The position numbers and the translations under genes were made by a program. From Bacillota bacterium (GTDB taxonomy: Bacteria; Bacillota; Clostridia; Lachnospirales; Lachnospiraceae): DNA of 64,000 nt. Under the pieces are notes generated by a model. That model saw only the letters and a list, made by a program, of their open reading frames with translations, did no database searches and had not been told where the DNA came from. Of the stretch, positions 42,770 through 53,191 are shown in pieces. The number at the start of each line of letters is the position of its first letter. The first letter of the stretch is position 1. Location of the stretch: positions 1 through 64,000 of the forward strand of contig JAEWIZ010000030.1 in assembly GCA_023386815.1 (NCBI GenBank), written 5' to 3'.

Positions 42770-45484
42770 TTATGATAACCGCTCATTTCTAATATATTGA
42801 GCTAAACTATAATACAATTGTCTCACTTCAGGTAAATCAAGATGCTCTAGGAGATTCATAGAACATACTACCAGTTTCCCTTGATAAACTTCTTTTTCAA
42901 AGATAATACCCAGCTTATGGTTTCTATCAAAATTATCAATCACTTGTACGATTGGCTGGCAGCTTTCCCCTTCCTGATCTAATATGACTGGTCTGGATAG
43001 ATTCGTAATCCGTCTCCATTGCCAGCTTGAGAAGCTTTCTGTTGGGAAATGCTCTAACGCTTTATGTTCTTTTTGACAAACTAGCCCCAAGGTGCCCGGA
43101 GCTACTTCCACACCCTTATCGATACAAGCTTTTTCAAACATCGGATAACACCAAAAGTCTGTTGGGAAGAAACCTTCGATACTTTGTTCCCAATCACTGG
43201 TAAATAACCCAACGGTTCTGCCTTCTTTTAATGCTTCCTCTACTTTATCTGAATAGGTATCAAAGATTAGAGTATTTATATCATCAGAAACCTCAACATT
43301 AGGATAAATCCATACTGGATAGTGATTTTTAATCTTACCGCAGGCAAGCTCTATGTATGCAGCGGTTGCTTCTTCCTTCTCCTTTACGTTGATCTGAATA
43401 TCCTTGATATATGTTAACTGACCCTTTGTTGCTACAATATTAGATAGGGTAACAGAACCTAGAATTTCATCTGTCTTTTGTCTTTCCATGGATGAACTGA
43501 AGGTCTGACCATCCTCATTAGTCACATGACGATATATGGTTATTTCCAGATCATCACCAGCCATATCATCCTGTCCAAAATTATAGATCCATACCTGACC
43601 CTTTACTGTTTCCCTTGATGTATAGATTCCTTTCTCCAGCTTTAATAAAATAACCTGTGGCCCACAAAACTCTCTCCACTGGGAAGGAGTAATGAAACCT
43701 TTTGAATCCATAAAGCTGTCCCAAATTCCAATTAAAGCAGTTCCCTGACCTGGGAAATCCTGTAGTCCAAGTAATTGAAAGCCAGCCATATTCTCTGTTC
43801 TTAGTAAGGCTTCCACTTCTTCTTTATAGCATTGCACCATTAAGGCTCCTGAATTAAGATAGAATTCTTTTGCTTGTTGTTCTAAGCCCTTCTCTTTTAA
43901 CCGATCTTGGAATACTTTGAGAGCAGTTGATTCTGTAACACCTTGATATTTATTCCTTTCCTCAAAGTTTGGAAAAGCCTGATACTGTCCTACTTCATGA
44001 GCTATAACAGGTATCTTTGATACATTAACCGTCTCTTTATAATCATTCATTGTTTGATAAGGTTGATGTAACTGTAAGTGCCCAAGGGGCTTATCTCCGT
44101 GAGAAAATGAGGCTCTGACATTATCTGTCTTTGACGTTCTCATTGTTATCCAAACCTCATCTTCACTGCCACAGAAAGGGTCTTCCAGAAAATTATTAGC
44201 TCCCTGGGTATAAAACTTATCGGAGCGAACTCTCTTTAATTTACTTAACAATTCATCATAAGCACTAATATCTCCAAGCATTTCATTCCCAACTGCAAAG
44301 ATCAAGAACGATGGATGATTTCCAAATTCTTTGATTAATTTTTCAGACTGATCCTTTAGATAATGATTGAGCTTATGATCACAAAGTGGACTATTATCTT
44401 CATAGAAAGAATTCGCAAAACAGGATAACTCCACCTGCAGATAGATACCTTCTCTATCTGCTGCTTCAAAGGCAGCTTTCGGCGGACACCAACTATGAAA
44501 CCTAACGTGATTGATCCCATATTCCTTTGCTTGTCTGAACATTTTCATCCACTCTGAGACCTTCATAGGAGCGTATCCCGTTAAAGGATAAATGCAACAG
44601 TCTAAGTTACCTCTTAGTGAGATCGGCATCTTATTTAACAATATGGAATGCTCTCTTGTGGTGATATCTCGAAAACCAGTGATTGTTTCAAAACTAGATT
44701 GATATTGACAACCCTCAAGATCAATCTGAAACTGATACAAATTGCTGTGAAACTCATCCCACAGAGTCAATTCTTCATCCTTTACCAAGATGTCTATGTA
44801 ATTGTAGCCATGTTTTAAATCCACTTTTTGAACTATATTTTTTGAACTGTTGTTTACTTGATCCTTCTGGTACCTAAGCGTAATTTGGGCATCCGTTGTA
44901 TCTTGTAAGTTATTGATCTCTACTTCTACTTGAAAGGCCATTTCATCTTTCACTTTTTCGATTTTTACCGCTTCAATATAGATTGGCTCTACTGCTTCTA
45001 GATAGATCTCTCCAAGAATTCCATTCCAATTTGTTTGAGTATCTTCCGTATAATGATGCCCTCTATATAAACTTTCGGAAAAATCATCATATTTAGCAAG
45101 ATCATTGTCTACTTCTATCATTAATTCATGGCTGCCTACTGTTAAATACTCAGAAAGGATATGCCTCTGAGGTATGATTGTCTCATGGGATTGTGAAGCG
45201 ACTTCGCCATCCACAAGAATTTTTGTATATTTTGTTCGTTCCAAATGGAGGATAATCTGTTTGTTTTTCCAATCTTTTGGGATTTCAATTGTATGCTTAT
45301 ATCTGCATACTCCTGTAAAAGGCCTTTTTCTGCTAAGAAGTAAGGTTTCCTTTTGATTTACTTTTAGTTCCCCTTTTTCACTCACCTCGGTAGAGGATGG
45401 TAAAGGGATCGTATCGCAAAACATTTCATTCCCAAATGCAAATTCCCAAGTTCCAGATAAATCGATTCTCATACTATTTCTCAT
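42770..45484 (-). CDS. glycoside hydrolase family 2 protein
   Basis: 904 residues. Domain order is GH2-like: jelly-roll sugar-binding domain (about 1-170), Ig-like domain (about 175-285), TIM barrel (about 290-590) and extra C-terminal domains. The likely acid/base is E401 (FAVGNEM) and the nucleophile E497 (IAHEVGQY). No signal peptide, so it acts on imported oligosaccharides. It closes the operon after the GH112 phosphorylase. GH2 members include beta-galactosidases, beta-glucuronidases and beta-mannosidases; the last residues around the active site do not let me choose, though a beta-galactosidase or glucuronidase role would fit. Confidence 0.85.
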   Translation of the reverse strand: MRNSMRIDLSGTWEFAFGNEMFCDTIPLPSSTEVSEKGELKVNQKETLLLSRKRPFTGVCRYKHTIEIPKDWKNKQIILHLERTKYTKILVDGEVASQSHETIIPQRHILSEYLTVGSHELMIEVDNDLAKYDDFSESLYRGHHYTEDTQTNWNGILGEIYLEAVEPIYIEAVKIEKVKDEMAFQVEVEINNLQDTTDAQITLRYQKDQVNNSSKNIVQKVDLKHGYNYIDILVKDEELTLWDEFHSNLYQFQIDLEGCQYQSSFETITGFRDITTREHSILLNKMPISLRGNLDCCIYPLTGYAPMKVSEWMKMFRQAKEYGINHVRFHSWCPPKAAFEAADREGIYLQVELSCFANSFYEDNSPLCDHKLNHYLKDQSEKLIKEFGNHPSFLIFAVGNEMLGDISAYDELLSKLKRVRSDKFYTQGANNFLEDPFCGSEDEVWITMRTSKTDNVRASFSHGDKPLGHLQLHQPYQTMNDYKETVNVSKIPVIAHEVGQYQAFPNFEERNKYQGVTESTALKVFQDRLKEKGLEQQAKEFYLNSGALMVQCYKEEVEALLRTENMAGFQLLGLQDFPGQGTALIGIWDSFMDSKGFITPSQWREFCGPQVILLKLEKGIYTSRETVKGQVWIYNFGQDDMAGDDLEITIYRHVTNEDGQTFSSSMERQKTDEILGSVTLSNIVATKGQLTYIKDIQINVKEKEEATAAYIELACGKIKNHYPVWIYPNVEVSDDINTLIFDTYSDKVEEALKEGRTVGLFTSDWEQSIEGFFPTDFWCYPMFEKACIDKGVEVAPGTLGLVCQKEHKALEHFPTESFSSWQWRRITNLSRPVILDQEGESCQPIVQVIDNFDRNHKLGIIFEKEVYQGKLVVCSMNLLEHLDLPEVRQLYYSLAQYIRNERLS

Positions 45485-45629
45485 ATAAAATACCTAATCC
45501 TTCTTCCTATCATTTCATTAAAGTACACTTACAATTAGTCCACTCAAAACCTGCTATCTATATTTTAAATGGAATATAAAGCCCCTTCCTTCTGATCAAG
45601 ATAAGAGCCACAAGATAATCTATTCATAC

Positions 45630-45682
45630 AAAACAAAGGCATACGAAGATTTCATTTAATATGTCTTCTTACGTATACCTTT
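45630..45682 (-). terminator. hairpin between the GH112 and GH2 genes
   Basis: An 11-bp stem with one wobble pair (AAAGGYATACG, 45672-45682 with 45635-45645) plus an inner AAGA/TCTT pairing, followed on the minus strand by GTTTTGT. It may attenuate GH2 expression relative to GH112. Confidence 0.5.
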
Positions 45683-45728
45683 CTTTTTGCTCAAAACTTA
45701 AAATGATGTCATATAATCAGCTTCCTTC

Positions 45729-47891
45729 TTATAAATCAATCATCATCGTATCGTATGCTTCAATTGTAATGGTAATAGCTCTTTCCGGGGTTTTTACTGT
45801 TGTTGTCTGCTTTTGTTCAGAGTTATTAATCACTACTAACTTATTGCTGTTTGGATAATATGCACACTCCGTGAAAGGGTTATTTGTTACATAGCATTGA
45901 TCTAAGTTCTCACCATTACCATATAGGATCGTATTCAGTAACATTCTGGTATTTTGAAGATTCACCTCAAATGATGCCAGGTAAATTCCTTTCCCTTTTC
46001 CAAAATCATTCACTGTCATAACTGGTAATCCGCTCTCTTCCATAAGAACCTTCGCATTACCATCTGTTAGATATAGATGTTCTTTCCCCTTAATCCTACT
46101 GCCTTCTGGAATCAAATTAGGAATTATATCTACATCATATGACCATCTTCCATGGTTTACCTTCGCTCCAGTATCCTGATCGATACCTAAGACATGTGCC
46201 ATTCGAAAGAAGGTATCATAACCTTCTACTGCAGATGGTTCATTTACACCGATATAAGCGCCGCCTTCATAAACCCATTTTGTTAGATTCTCTATGATGG
46301 TTTCATCCTTCCAGACATCTCCTCCACTCCATGCAGTCCCAGCTAAACCTGCGTTGATGATGACGGTAATGTCCTTGGGTACCCCATTTTTGATCTCTTC
46401 GAAATCTATAAATTCTACCTCGAAGGGCAATCCTGATAAGCTCTCATTTATATGGATTAAATCATGCATATAACTTTCGTGAAAATGCCCGGATAAGGTC
46501 CAGGGACGTAGTTTTCCCCAGTAGTGTAAGACTGCTACTTTAGGTCTTAAGTTATATGGATTTCCTGCCTTGTAAAACTCTTTAATCTCTCTAAATTCAT
46601 CTGCAAGCTTTTCTATATAATCACAGAAATCCGGATAAGGTTCTACTAAATGCAGATACCCACCAAGGCCAATTCGATCAACAGGTTGTCGTAGTAATCC
46701 GCGTCTTATACTATTCCAGAACTCTTTTGCTCTTAAGGTTGGGTTTCCACCTTCAATAAACTGTGGTTCTCCACCCAGACCAACGGGAAATAAGTAGGGG
46801 TGTAACCGTAATTCGTGTGTTGCAACATCAACTCCAGCACCAAGTCTAGCCTCATATCCGGAAAATACAGCCTTAATGATTCCATCGAATCCAAACTCAG
46901 TAAATCTCTTATGATAGGGTTCAACTCCAACCCAGCTATCATCATAAAAGACATAGGCGAGCTTATTAAATTTATGGGTGATATCGACAAGTTTCTTACC
47001 AAAGCCTACCACAAATCGATTCACAAATTCCATCCAATCTCTTTTATTCTTACTCGCAGGCATATGTGTTACATGAAGGTGCCCCTTATTTATGAAGTCT
47101 TCTGCCGTCATTTGATATCCATATTCTTTGGAAAATTCATCCAATGCAAGTGGACTTACTGTAAAATCATAAGAACCCCAATCGGTAAATAGGTTACGTC
47201 TTCTTTCACTGCTCCCCCAGATCCATACAAAATTATAGAACATGGAGGTAAAGCGTACTACATTCGTATCGGGATTATTTTGACACCAATGTTCCATCCA
47301 GTGGAGCAAATATTCTTGTGTTTCTTTATGATAAGGATCAATTTGCATTAAATGTTCTTTATCCCAATGATTTGTCGTATGATTATACATGGATATCTCT
47401 TCCCAGATACGATAAGCCAAAAAGCTTACCGTATATTTATGCCAGGGTGTAATTCCTGTTATAATCACATCACCGGTTTCTTTCTGAAAGCTCCATTGGC
47501 ATCTGGGAACTTCCTTGTTGGTGGTTCTATCATACACCTGCCAATATTTTAAGGAGTCCTCGCTCTCATTAACTGTGAATTGCTCCTGAAAGAAATCATC
47601 CATGATATGAAATGTAATGGTATCAGTGGCTGTAACTTTAGGTTGTGTCATAAGAAAACTTTGTTGCAATTTATCCGGGTTTTCCTTTGCCCAGGCGTTG
47701 TGATCGCGAATAATACATATGGTAGAATAAATATCGTAGCCAGCATTTAATATTTCATCAGAAAGGGCTGTTCCATCGCTATCTCTGATAACATCTGCTC
47801 CCCACTTTTTTGCCAGCTTTAATGTCAACTCTTCAAATCCGGATTCTCCCGGTAATGTAAATCCACCGGTTTTTTTTATTGTCATATCCAT
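45729..47891 (-). CDS. GH112 beta-galactoside phosphorylase
   Basis: 720 residues matching GH112, which contains galacto-N-biose/lacto-N-biose phosphorylase and D-galactosyl-beta-1,4-L-rhamnose phosphorylase. The N-terminus reads KTGGFTLPGESGFEELTLKL, then KKWGADVIRDSDGT; the catalytic acid should be in FYDDSWVG (D317/D318), followed by the C-terminal Rossmann and beta domains. It is cytoplasmic, without signal peptide, and splits a galactosyl disaccharide with phosphate to galactose 1-phosphate. In plant-fibre clostridia the galactosyl-rhamnose form is a good guess, linked to pectin side chains. It directly follows the two permease genes. Confidence 0.9.
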   Translation of the reverse strand: MDMTIKKTGGFTLPGESGFEELTLKLAKKWGADVIRDSDGTALSDEILNAGYDIYSTICIIRDHNAWAKENPDKLQQSFLMTQPKVTATDTITFHIMDDFFQEQFTVNESEDSLKYWQVYDRTTNKEVPRCQWSFQKETGDVIITGITPWHKYTVSFLAYRIWEEISMYNHTTNHWDKEHLMQIDPYHKETQEYLLHWMEHWCQNNPDTNVVRFTSMFYNFVWIWGSSERRRNLFTDWGSYDFTVSPLALDEFSKEYGYQMTAEDFINKGHLHVTHMPASKNKRDWMEFVNRFVVGFGKKLVDITHKFNKLAYVFYDDSWVGVEPYHKRFTEFGFDGIIKAVFSGYEARLGAGVDVATHELRLHPYLFPVGLGGEPQFIEGGNPTLRAKEFWNSIRRGLLRQPVDRIGLGGYLHLVEPYPDFCDYIEKLADEFREIKEFYKAGNPYNLRPKVAVLHYWGKLRPWTLSGHFHESYMHDLIHINESLSGLPFEVEFIDFEEIKNGVPKDITVIINAGLAGTAWSGGDVWKDETIIENLTKWVYEGGAYIGVNEPSAVEGYDTFFRMAHVLGIDQDTGAKVNHGRWSYDVDIIPNLIPEGSRIKGKEHLYLTDGNAKVLMEESGLPVMTVNDFGKGKGIYLASFEVNLQNTRMLLNTILYGNGENLDQCYVTNNPFTECAYYPNSNKLVVINNSEQKQTTTVKTPERAITITIEAYDTMMIDL

Positions 47892-47919
47892 GCTTTAATC
47901 CTCTTTCCTCTTACTTTGT

Positions 47920-48738
47920 TTATCCCTTTACGGCTCCTGCGGTTAATCCTTCGATAAATGTCTTAGAACCAAATATAAACAGAATAATAATTGGGATAAT
48001 AGCAAAACCTACCGCAGTCATTTGCGCTGCAAAATCAGTAGTAAACTCTGAACTAAGGGTGGAGATTAATAATGGTATTGTGTATTTTGCATTATCATTA
48101 ACACTGACCAGTGGTAATAAATAATTGTTCCAAGACCATAAGAATACTAAGATTGCGATTGTTGTAATTCCCGGTTTAATTAAAGGAAGTATAATTCTTG
48201 CAAATATTCCAGGTTCTGAACAACCATCAATTCTTGCACTTTCTAATATTTCATCTGGCACTGAACTCTTAATGAATTGCGTCATAAAGAAAGCACAAAA
48301 GGGGGATGCTGCAAATGCAAATATTAGAGGCCATAATGTATTAATTAAATGAAAGCTTTTCATTTCTAATACATAACCGATTAATGCTACCTGCGTTGGA
48401 ATCATCATGGTTGCTAATACAAAAGCATACAATACATTTTTTCCTTTAAAATTATACTTAGCAAGGGCAAAGCCGATTAAAGAAGATGTTGCACAGCAAA
48501 TCAGAGTAGCAGAAACCGAGACAAAAATACTATTTCCATACACTTGAATAAAGTTTGTGTCTAATACCGTCTTTAGGTTTGATAAAAAATAATCACTTGG
48601 TAGTATTGGTAATCCTTTATATAAATCATTGGTATAGTAGGTTGACATAATTACCACCATATAAAAAGGAAACAGCGAAAGAATTGTTATAATTCCTAGA
48701 TATAAACACAATATTGTACTGCCAATTTTTTTCTTCAT
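47920..48738 (-). CDS. sugar ABC transporter permease, MalG/UgpE type
   Basis: 272 residues, six membrane helices, CUT1 EAA loop (EILESARIDGCSEPGIFARIILP). It ends 28 bp before the GH112 gene and starts 1 bp after the other permease gene, so the pair is co-translated. It imports the substrate of the GH112/GH2 enzymes, with an ATPase encoded elsewhere. Confidence 0.9.
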   Translation of the reverse strand: MKKKIGSTILCLYLGIITILSLFPFYMVVIMSTYYTNDLYKGLPILPSDYFLSNLKTVLDTNFIQVYGNSIFVSVSATLICCATSSLIGFALAKYNFKGKNVLYAFVLATMMIPTQVALIGYVLEMKSFHLINTLWPLIFAFAASPFCAFFMTQFIKSSVPDEILESARIDGCSEPGIFARIILPLIKPGITTIAILVFLWSWNNYLLPLVSVNDNAKYTIPLLISTLSSEFTTDFAAQMTAVGFAIIPIIILFIFGSKTFIEGLTAGAVKG

Positions 48739-48739
48739 A

Positions 48740-49657
48740 TTATTGTTCCTCTTTTCTTGTCATGACCTTTAATTGGATTAAAGATACTACAAATATAATT
48801 AAGAATAATGAAAAGGATACCGCTGCTCCGTAACCAAGCATTGAATTAGACTTAAATGAATCATCGTAGAATTTCCATATTACAGATAATACGGAATATT
48901 TGGGGCCACCGACATTAACAACTCCTGCAGTCCATCCGGTAAACAACTGATAGGGTTCATCAAATAATTGCAAGCCGCCAATTACCGATGTTAATGCCAA
49001 GAATAAGGTAGTATTCTTTAATAAGGGAATTGTTACTTTAAAGAATGTTTGCACCTTGGTAGCACCATCTATTTTGGCCGCCTCATATACTTCTGCTGAA
49101 ATAGCGGTCATACCGGATAGGTAGATTGTCATGTAATATCCTAAGTTTCTCCATATGATCATGAGAATAACGATTCCTCTTGCAGACCATACGTGCTCCA
49201 GCCAATAATATTTTTCTCCTAAGATACCAATTGATGTAAGTAACTGGTTTGCATAACCACCGCTGTAATCAAATATGTAAGAGAAAACAAATCCGATGGC
49301 TACCGGTGTTGTAATATATGGGAAGAAATTAATTGTTTGAAACAATCTTTTTCCTTTTTTCAAATTAAACAATAAAAATGCCAAAACCAAACCGCTAAAG
49401 ATTGCTGTTGGTGTAGCGATTGCCATAATCAAGATGGTATTTCCTACTGATTTTCGAAATAAAACGTCCCTTGTGAAAATTTTTATATAATTATCAAATC
49501 CAACAAATACTTTTTCTCCAAACCCATTCCATTGATGCAAACTCATAACAAATGAATAGATAACCGGATATAAATTAAACAGCAAATATGCAATGACAAA
49601 TGGGGCTGCAAATATAAATGGCCAAATCTTCTTTGAAATCTTCCTTTTTCCTACCAT
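48740..49657 (-). CDS. sugar ABC transporter permease, MalF/UgpA type
   Basis: 305 residues with six membrane helices and the EAA loop (EVYEAAKIDGATKVQTFFKVTIP). First permease of the galactoside locus. A terminator-like hairpin lies between it and the binding-protein gene, so it is probably expressed below the level of that protein. Confidence 0.9.
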   Translation of the reverse strand: MVGKRKISKKIWPFIFAAPFVIAYLLFNLYPVIYSFVMSLHQWNGFGEKVFVGFDNYIKIFTRDVLFRKSVGNTILIMAIATPTAIFSGLVLAFLLFNLKKGKRLFQTINFFPYITTPVAIGFVFSYIFDYSGGYANQLLTSIGILGEKYYWLEHVWSARGIVILMIIWRNLGYYMTIYLSGMTAISAEVYEAAKIDGATKVQTFFKVTIPLLKNTTLFLALTSVIGGLQLFDEPYQLFTGWTAGVVNVGGPKYSVLSVIWKFYDDSFKSNSMLGYGAAVSFSLFLIIFVVSLIQLKVMTRKEEQ

Positions 49658-49679
49658 TACGCTCTTCCTTCCTTATACT

Positions 49680-49719
49680 AAAAAATATACTGCCTCATTT
49701 ATTCTTATCGTTGAGGCAG
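49680..49719 (-). terminator. terminator-like hairpin between binding protein and permeases
   Basis: CTGCCTCA/TGAGGCAG (49690-49697 with 49712-49719) forms an 8-bp stem and on the minus strand is followed by TATATTTTTT. It lies inside the operon, 23 bp before the permease start, and would act as a partial terminator. Confidence 0.7.
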
Positions 49720-49769
49720 ACCTTATTTAAGCCTTTGGCTATAAACGATGAGACCAACAAATTACTCAG

Positions 49770-49830
49770 CATTGGATTTGTAAAGGCAGCTTCGCACCCC
49801 AATATCGGCAAGACCTTGACAAATCCAATG
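49770..49830 (-). other. long imperfect hairpin in the same gap
   Basis: Perfect 12-bp arms CATTGGATTTGT/ACAAATCCAATG (49770-49781, 49819-49830), extended inward by AAGG/CCTT after one mismatch and outward by ATTACT/AGTAAT. It sits about 80 bp after the binding-protein stop and would protect its mRNA 3' end. Confidence 0.65.
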
Positions 49831-49909
49831 CATCGTAACAAGTAATAGTGAAACCAAAACTAAGTGGCTCTAGATTGCCTTAATGATACCCATCGGCAAG
49901 ATTATTCAA

Positions 49910-51280
49910 CTATTTTACATCTGCATCCATTGCTTTTAAACTAATCTCATCTTTATACAGTTTAATTGCATCTTCTGCTGTGAGACTCATATCGGTGGAT
50001 AAGGTAGGATTTAATTTATTAAATACCTCATTTACAACTGTTTCATATGTAGTTTCTTTTTGGCTTGCTTTAATGTTAGGAATGATATCTTCCACGAAAT
50101 ATTTTGCTAAGTTTTGTCCGCCAAAGAATTCATCATATGCGCCTGCCTGGTTGTAGATTGCATTTTCACCTTCATAGCAAGCTTTTAAGGAAGAATATTG
50201 TCCAATTACATCTCTACTAACGATACTTCCTTCCACAGAGAAATAGGTCCATTTTAAGTAAGCAAATGCTGCTTCTTTATTCGGTGAATCTTTATAGATA
50301 CTAACGGAAGTTCCACCTTTTGTATAACCGCTTTCTGGTGCTTTTGTAAGTCCCCAATTCCCTGCTCCCTCAGGATCATTTGCAGCTACATGCCATTCGC
50401 AGCTCCAGGGTGCTGACGGGAAGAAGATTGTTTCCGCTTCTGCAAACTCAGCATTCCAGCTAGGTGTATCTAATTCGTTATCTCCGAGGATATTCGCGTT
50501 TCTTACTTTGATTGCTGTTTCTAATGCCTTAGTCATTCTGCTTGTAATATCGATGGTATTTCCGCTTACATAATCCTGGCTGTTCTGTCCTTTGGTAGCA
50601 TATAACACATCACCAAAGCCTGGAAGCATCTTAACTTTTCCACCGCTCTTTTCTGAAACCATCTTACCTGTTTCGATAAACTTATCCCAGGTACTAATCA
50701 TTTCATAGATTTTGTCTGTATCATCGGTTCCAAGGTATTCGATTGCTAAATCTCTTTTATATGCAAAACCAGCTGGTGCGATTGATTGATCTACTCCCAC
50801 TAATTTACCGGTAGAATCAGTCATACAATCGATTAAATAATCAAACATATCAGCTTTTGCGATATTATAAGGTGCAGCCTCTAGATCCTCAAGGATACCC
50901 ATGTCGAATAATTTACCTCTCCAAGCACCCTCTCCAAGAATAATATCAGGAACACCGGTGCCAGTAGCCATTGCACTTTGTAATTTTTGCATATAATCAC
51001 CATGTGCAACCGTCACATAGTTTACTTTGATGTTCGGATATGCTTTCTGGAAATAAGGATACATCTTTTCCTCATATGCTGTATTCCAATCCCAAATTGT
51101 AATCTCACCTTTCGTGTCAGCAGTGATATTAAATTCACCACTTGTTTCTTCCGTAACTGCTTCTCCCTTACCAGAATCGGCAACAACATCTGTTTCCTTG
51201 TTGGTACTGCTACAACCCATAAGGCTTGTCATAACCACTGTAACTGCTAGAATAGTACTTAATACTTTTTTTAGTTTCAT
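49910..51280 (-). CDS. sugar-binding lipoprotein of the galactoside locus
   Basis: 456 residues. The lipoprotein signal ends in LMGC (Cys about 23), followed by a Ser/Thr/Glu linker. The mature part is a family-1 sugar-binding protein (EITIWDWNTAYEEKMYPYFQ, then VPDIILGEGAWRGKLFDMG and YLKWTYFSVEGSIVSRDV). It is likely to bind a galactoside disaccharide, judging from the GH112 enzyme in the operon. GGAG is 4 nt before the ATG; the YesM/YesN pair upstream probably drives its expression. Confidence 0.88.
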   Translation of the reverse strand: MKLKKVLSTILAVTVVMTSLMGCSSTNKETDVVADSGKGEAVTEETSGEFNITADTKGEITIWDWNTAYEEKMYPYFQKAYPNIKVNYVTVAHGDYMQKLQSAMATGTGVPDIILGEGAWRGKLFDMGILEDLEAAPYNIAKADMFDYLIDCMTDSTGKLVGVDQSIAPAGFAYKRDLAIEYLGTDDTDKIYEMISTWDKFIETGKMVSEKSGGKVKMLPGFGDVLYATKGQNSQDYVSGNTIDITSRMTKALETAIKVRNANILGDNELDTPSWNAEFAEAETIFFPSAPWSCEWHVAANDPEGAGNWGLTKAPESGYTKGGTSVSIYKDSPNKEAAFAYLKWTYFSVEGSIVSRDVIGQYSSLKACYEGENAIYNQAGAYDEFFGGQNLAKYFVEDIIPNIKASQKETTYETVVNEVFNKLNPTLSTDMSLTAEDAIKLYKDEISLKAMDADVK

Positions 51281-51368
51281 ACTTCTCCATTCCCTTCTAT
51301 CAATTTGATACTGTAATTTTAATATAAGTTGTTCTTTTCATCATCACTTCAAAACGGCTATTTTATAT

Positions 51369-51406
51369 AAAAAACGGTTATTTTAATAATAAAATAACCG
51401 TTTTTT
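51369..51406 (-). terminator. strong terminator after the YesM-type kinase gene
   Basis: A perfect 17-bp stem (51369-51385 with 51390-51406, AAAAAACGGTTATTTTA, 4-nt loop) with T6 inside the outer stem. It separates the two-component genes from the ABC operon. A near-copy of its left arm lies just before it (AAAACGGCTATTTTA). Confidence 0.85.
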
Positions 51407-51411
51407 ATATG

Positions 51412-53187
51412 TTATTCCTTCCTTTTGTCCAATACTGGAATAGAGATGAAAACCTTGGTTCCTTCATTTTGCTTGCTAGTAATATCGATCATGTAGTTAT
51501 GTCCATAGATGAATTCCAGACGTTCTTTAATATTAAAAAGCCCAATTCCTCTCGTCTGATTGGAACCTATTGTTTTTTGCTTTTTAACAAAGCTCCTATT
51601 TAGGGTTTCCTCATCCATGCCGATTCCATCATCCTGAATACAAAGTTCAATTCTGTCTTTCCCTTCCTCATCACTTATCTTTTTAATACTCACTGTAATG
51701 TGACAAAAACGTTCACTTAAGCATACCCCATGGAATAATGCATTTTCAACAAGAGGCTGTATCAGCATTTTAGGAATCATCTTCTCTAATAGACTATCGT
51801 CGCAATCAACAACGAATTCAAACATATCCGGATATCTGTATTTTTGTATTCTCATATAATTTTTTACGATTTCTATTTCTACCGAGATATAATCACAGAT
51901 GGAATCCTTGCCTATCTTCACGGAATCTTGTAATACATTTATGAGTGAGTAAGTGACATCTTCAACTGCTTCTGTTTTATCTGCATGAGCCATATAGATT
52001 ACTGTGTTTAAGGTATTATAAATAAAATGGGGATTAATCTGGTTCATCAGTAATTCTAATTGAAGATTCTTCTTGGTCTTTTCATATTGTATGGATTCTT
52101 CAATTGATTTTTCAATCTTAGTTGTCATATGATTAAAACCTGCAGCAAGCTCTTCAATTTCATCATTACTTTGAACGTGAACCTTTGTCTTATAATTACC
52201 TTTGGATACAAGCTTCATTCCTGCTGATAACTGTTTAATTGGCTTAATAATTCCACTTAATATTGGTATCAAAATTAAGGTGATAATCATAAATCCTAAC
52301 ACCAACGCTATCACAAAAGCAATCATGACCGGAGTAATCGTTTCAAATAATTTTGATTTTGATATGGATACAATGGTCTTCCAATTGCTATTCTTATTTA
52401 TATTCAGTATATAAATATATTTATCTTCTTTTATCATTTTAGAGGTATCACTTTCCATTAATTGCTGATATACCTCATTTTCCAGTTTTATATCTCCGTA
52501 ATATACTTCATTTTCTTTATTTAAAAGAATGACACTGTCAAATTCATTTTCTCCCTGTTTCATAATATCTACGATGGAATCATAGGGAACATCAAGAAAT
52601 AAATAGTTCGTCTGACCAGAATATATGATATTTTTATACCTGGCTATGTAAGTGATTACTTTCATGCTTTTATCAATATTATTTGCATAGACCTCATGAA
52701 CATTGGTAAAACGTCTGTTTTCCCATTTTTCCGATTCTCTTTGATTTAGCAATTCCTCAATGTAATCAGAGACATAGTTGCTATCAAGATTTGCACTATT
52801 CGTAAATGCGACTCCATCGTCCCGAAGAAGTGATATTCCCGTCAGATACTCATTAATTACAACAAACCTAGTTAAAACATCCTTCATATTATAAAAGTCG
52901 TCATTGATTTCTGCCAGGCTATCTTTACGATCCACATGCGTATATTCAGCTACCGCGGTATCCGTTATAATATAATCTGCTATATAGGATATTTGATATT
53001 CGATCGAATCAAGTTGATCTGATATTTCCTCCAGACGTTCTTGATTATCATGAATGGCACTGTCAACTAGGATTTTACTAAAATATTGGTATACCACAAT
53101 GCCAAGAACCAGAATGATACTTGCAATTCCTATCATGCAACTAGCAATAATCTTGGTCTTAATGCTAATTCTCTTTTTTATATTCAT
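51412..53187 (-). CDS. sensor histidine kinase, YesM type
   Basis: 591 residues. Two membrane helices (about 12-36 and about 283-308) enclose a large extracellular sensor domain; a HAMP linker follows, then the LytS/YesM-type His-kinase box (LLMNQINPHFIYNTLNTVIY) and an HATPase domain (MLIQPLVENALFHGV, QDDGIGMDEETL, GIGLFNIKERL). It senses a sugar or a binding protein outside the cell and phosphorylates the YesN-type regulator encoded 4 bp upstream on the same strand. Confidence 0.92.
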   Translation of the reverse strand: MNIKKRISIKTKIIASCMIGIASIILVLGIVVYQYFSKILVDSAIHDNQERLEEISDQLDSIEYQISYIADYIITDTAVAEYTHVDRKDSLAEINDDFYNMKDVLTRFVVINEYLTGISLLRDDGVAFTNSANLDSNYVSDYIEELLNQRESEKWENRRFTNVHEVYANNIDKSMKVITYIARYKNIIYSGQTNYLFLDVPYDSIVDIMKQGENEFDSVILLNKENEVYYGDIKLENEVYQQLMESDTSKMIKEDKYIYILNINKNSNWKTIVSISKSKLFETITPVMIAFVIALVLGFMIITLILIPILSGIIKPIKQLSAGMKLVSKGNYKTKVHVQSNDEIEELAAGFNHMTTKIEKSIEESIQYEKTKKNLQLELLMNQINPHFIYNTLNTVIYMAHADKTEAVEDVTYSLINVLQDSVKIGKDSICDYISVEIEIVKNYMRIQKYRYPDMFEFVVDCDDSLLEKMIPKMLIQPLVENALFHGVCLSERFCHITVSIKKISDEEGKDRIELCIQDDGIGMDEETLNRSFVKKQKTIGSNQTRGIGLFNIKERLEFIYGHNYMIDITSKQNEGTKVFISIPVLDKRKE

Positions 53188-53191
53188 TTCC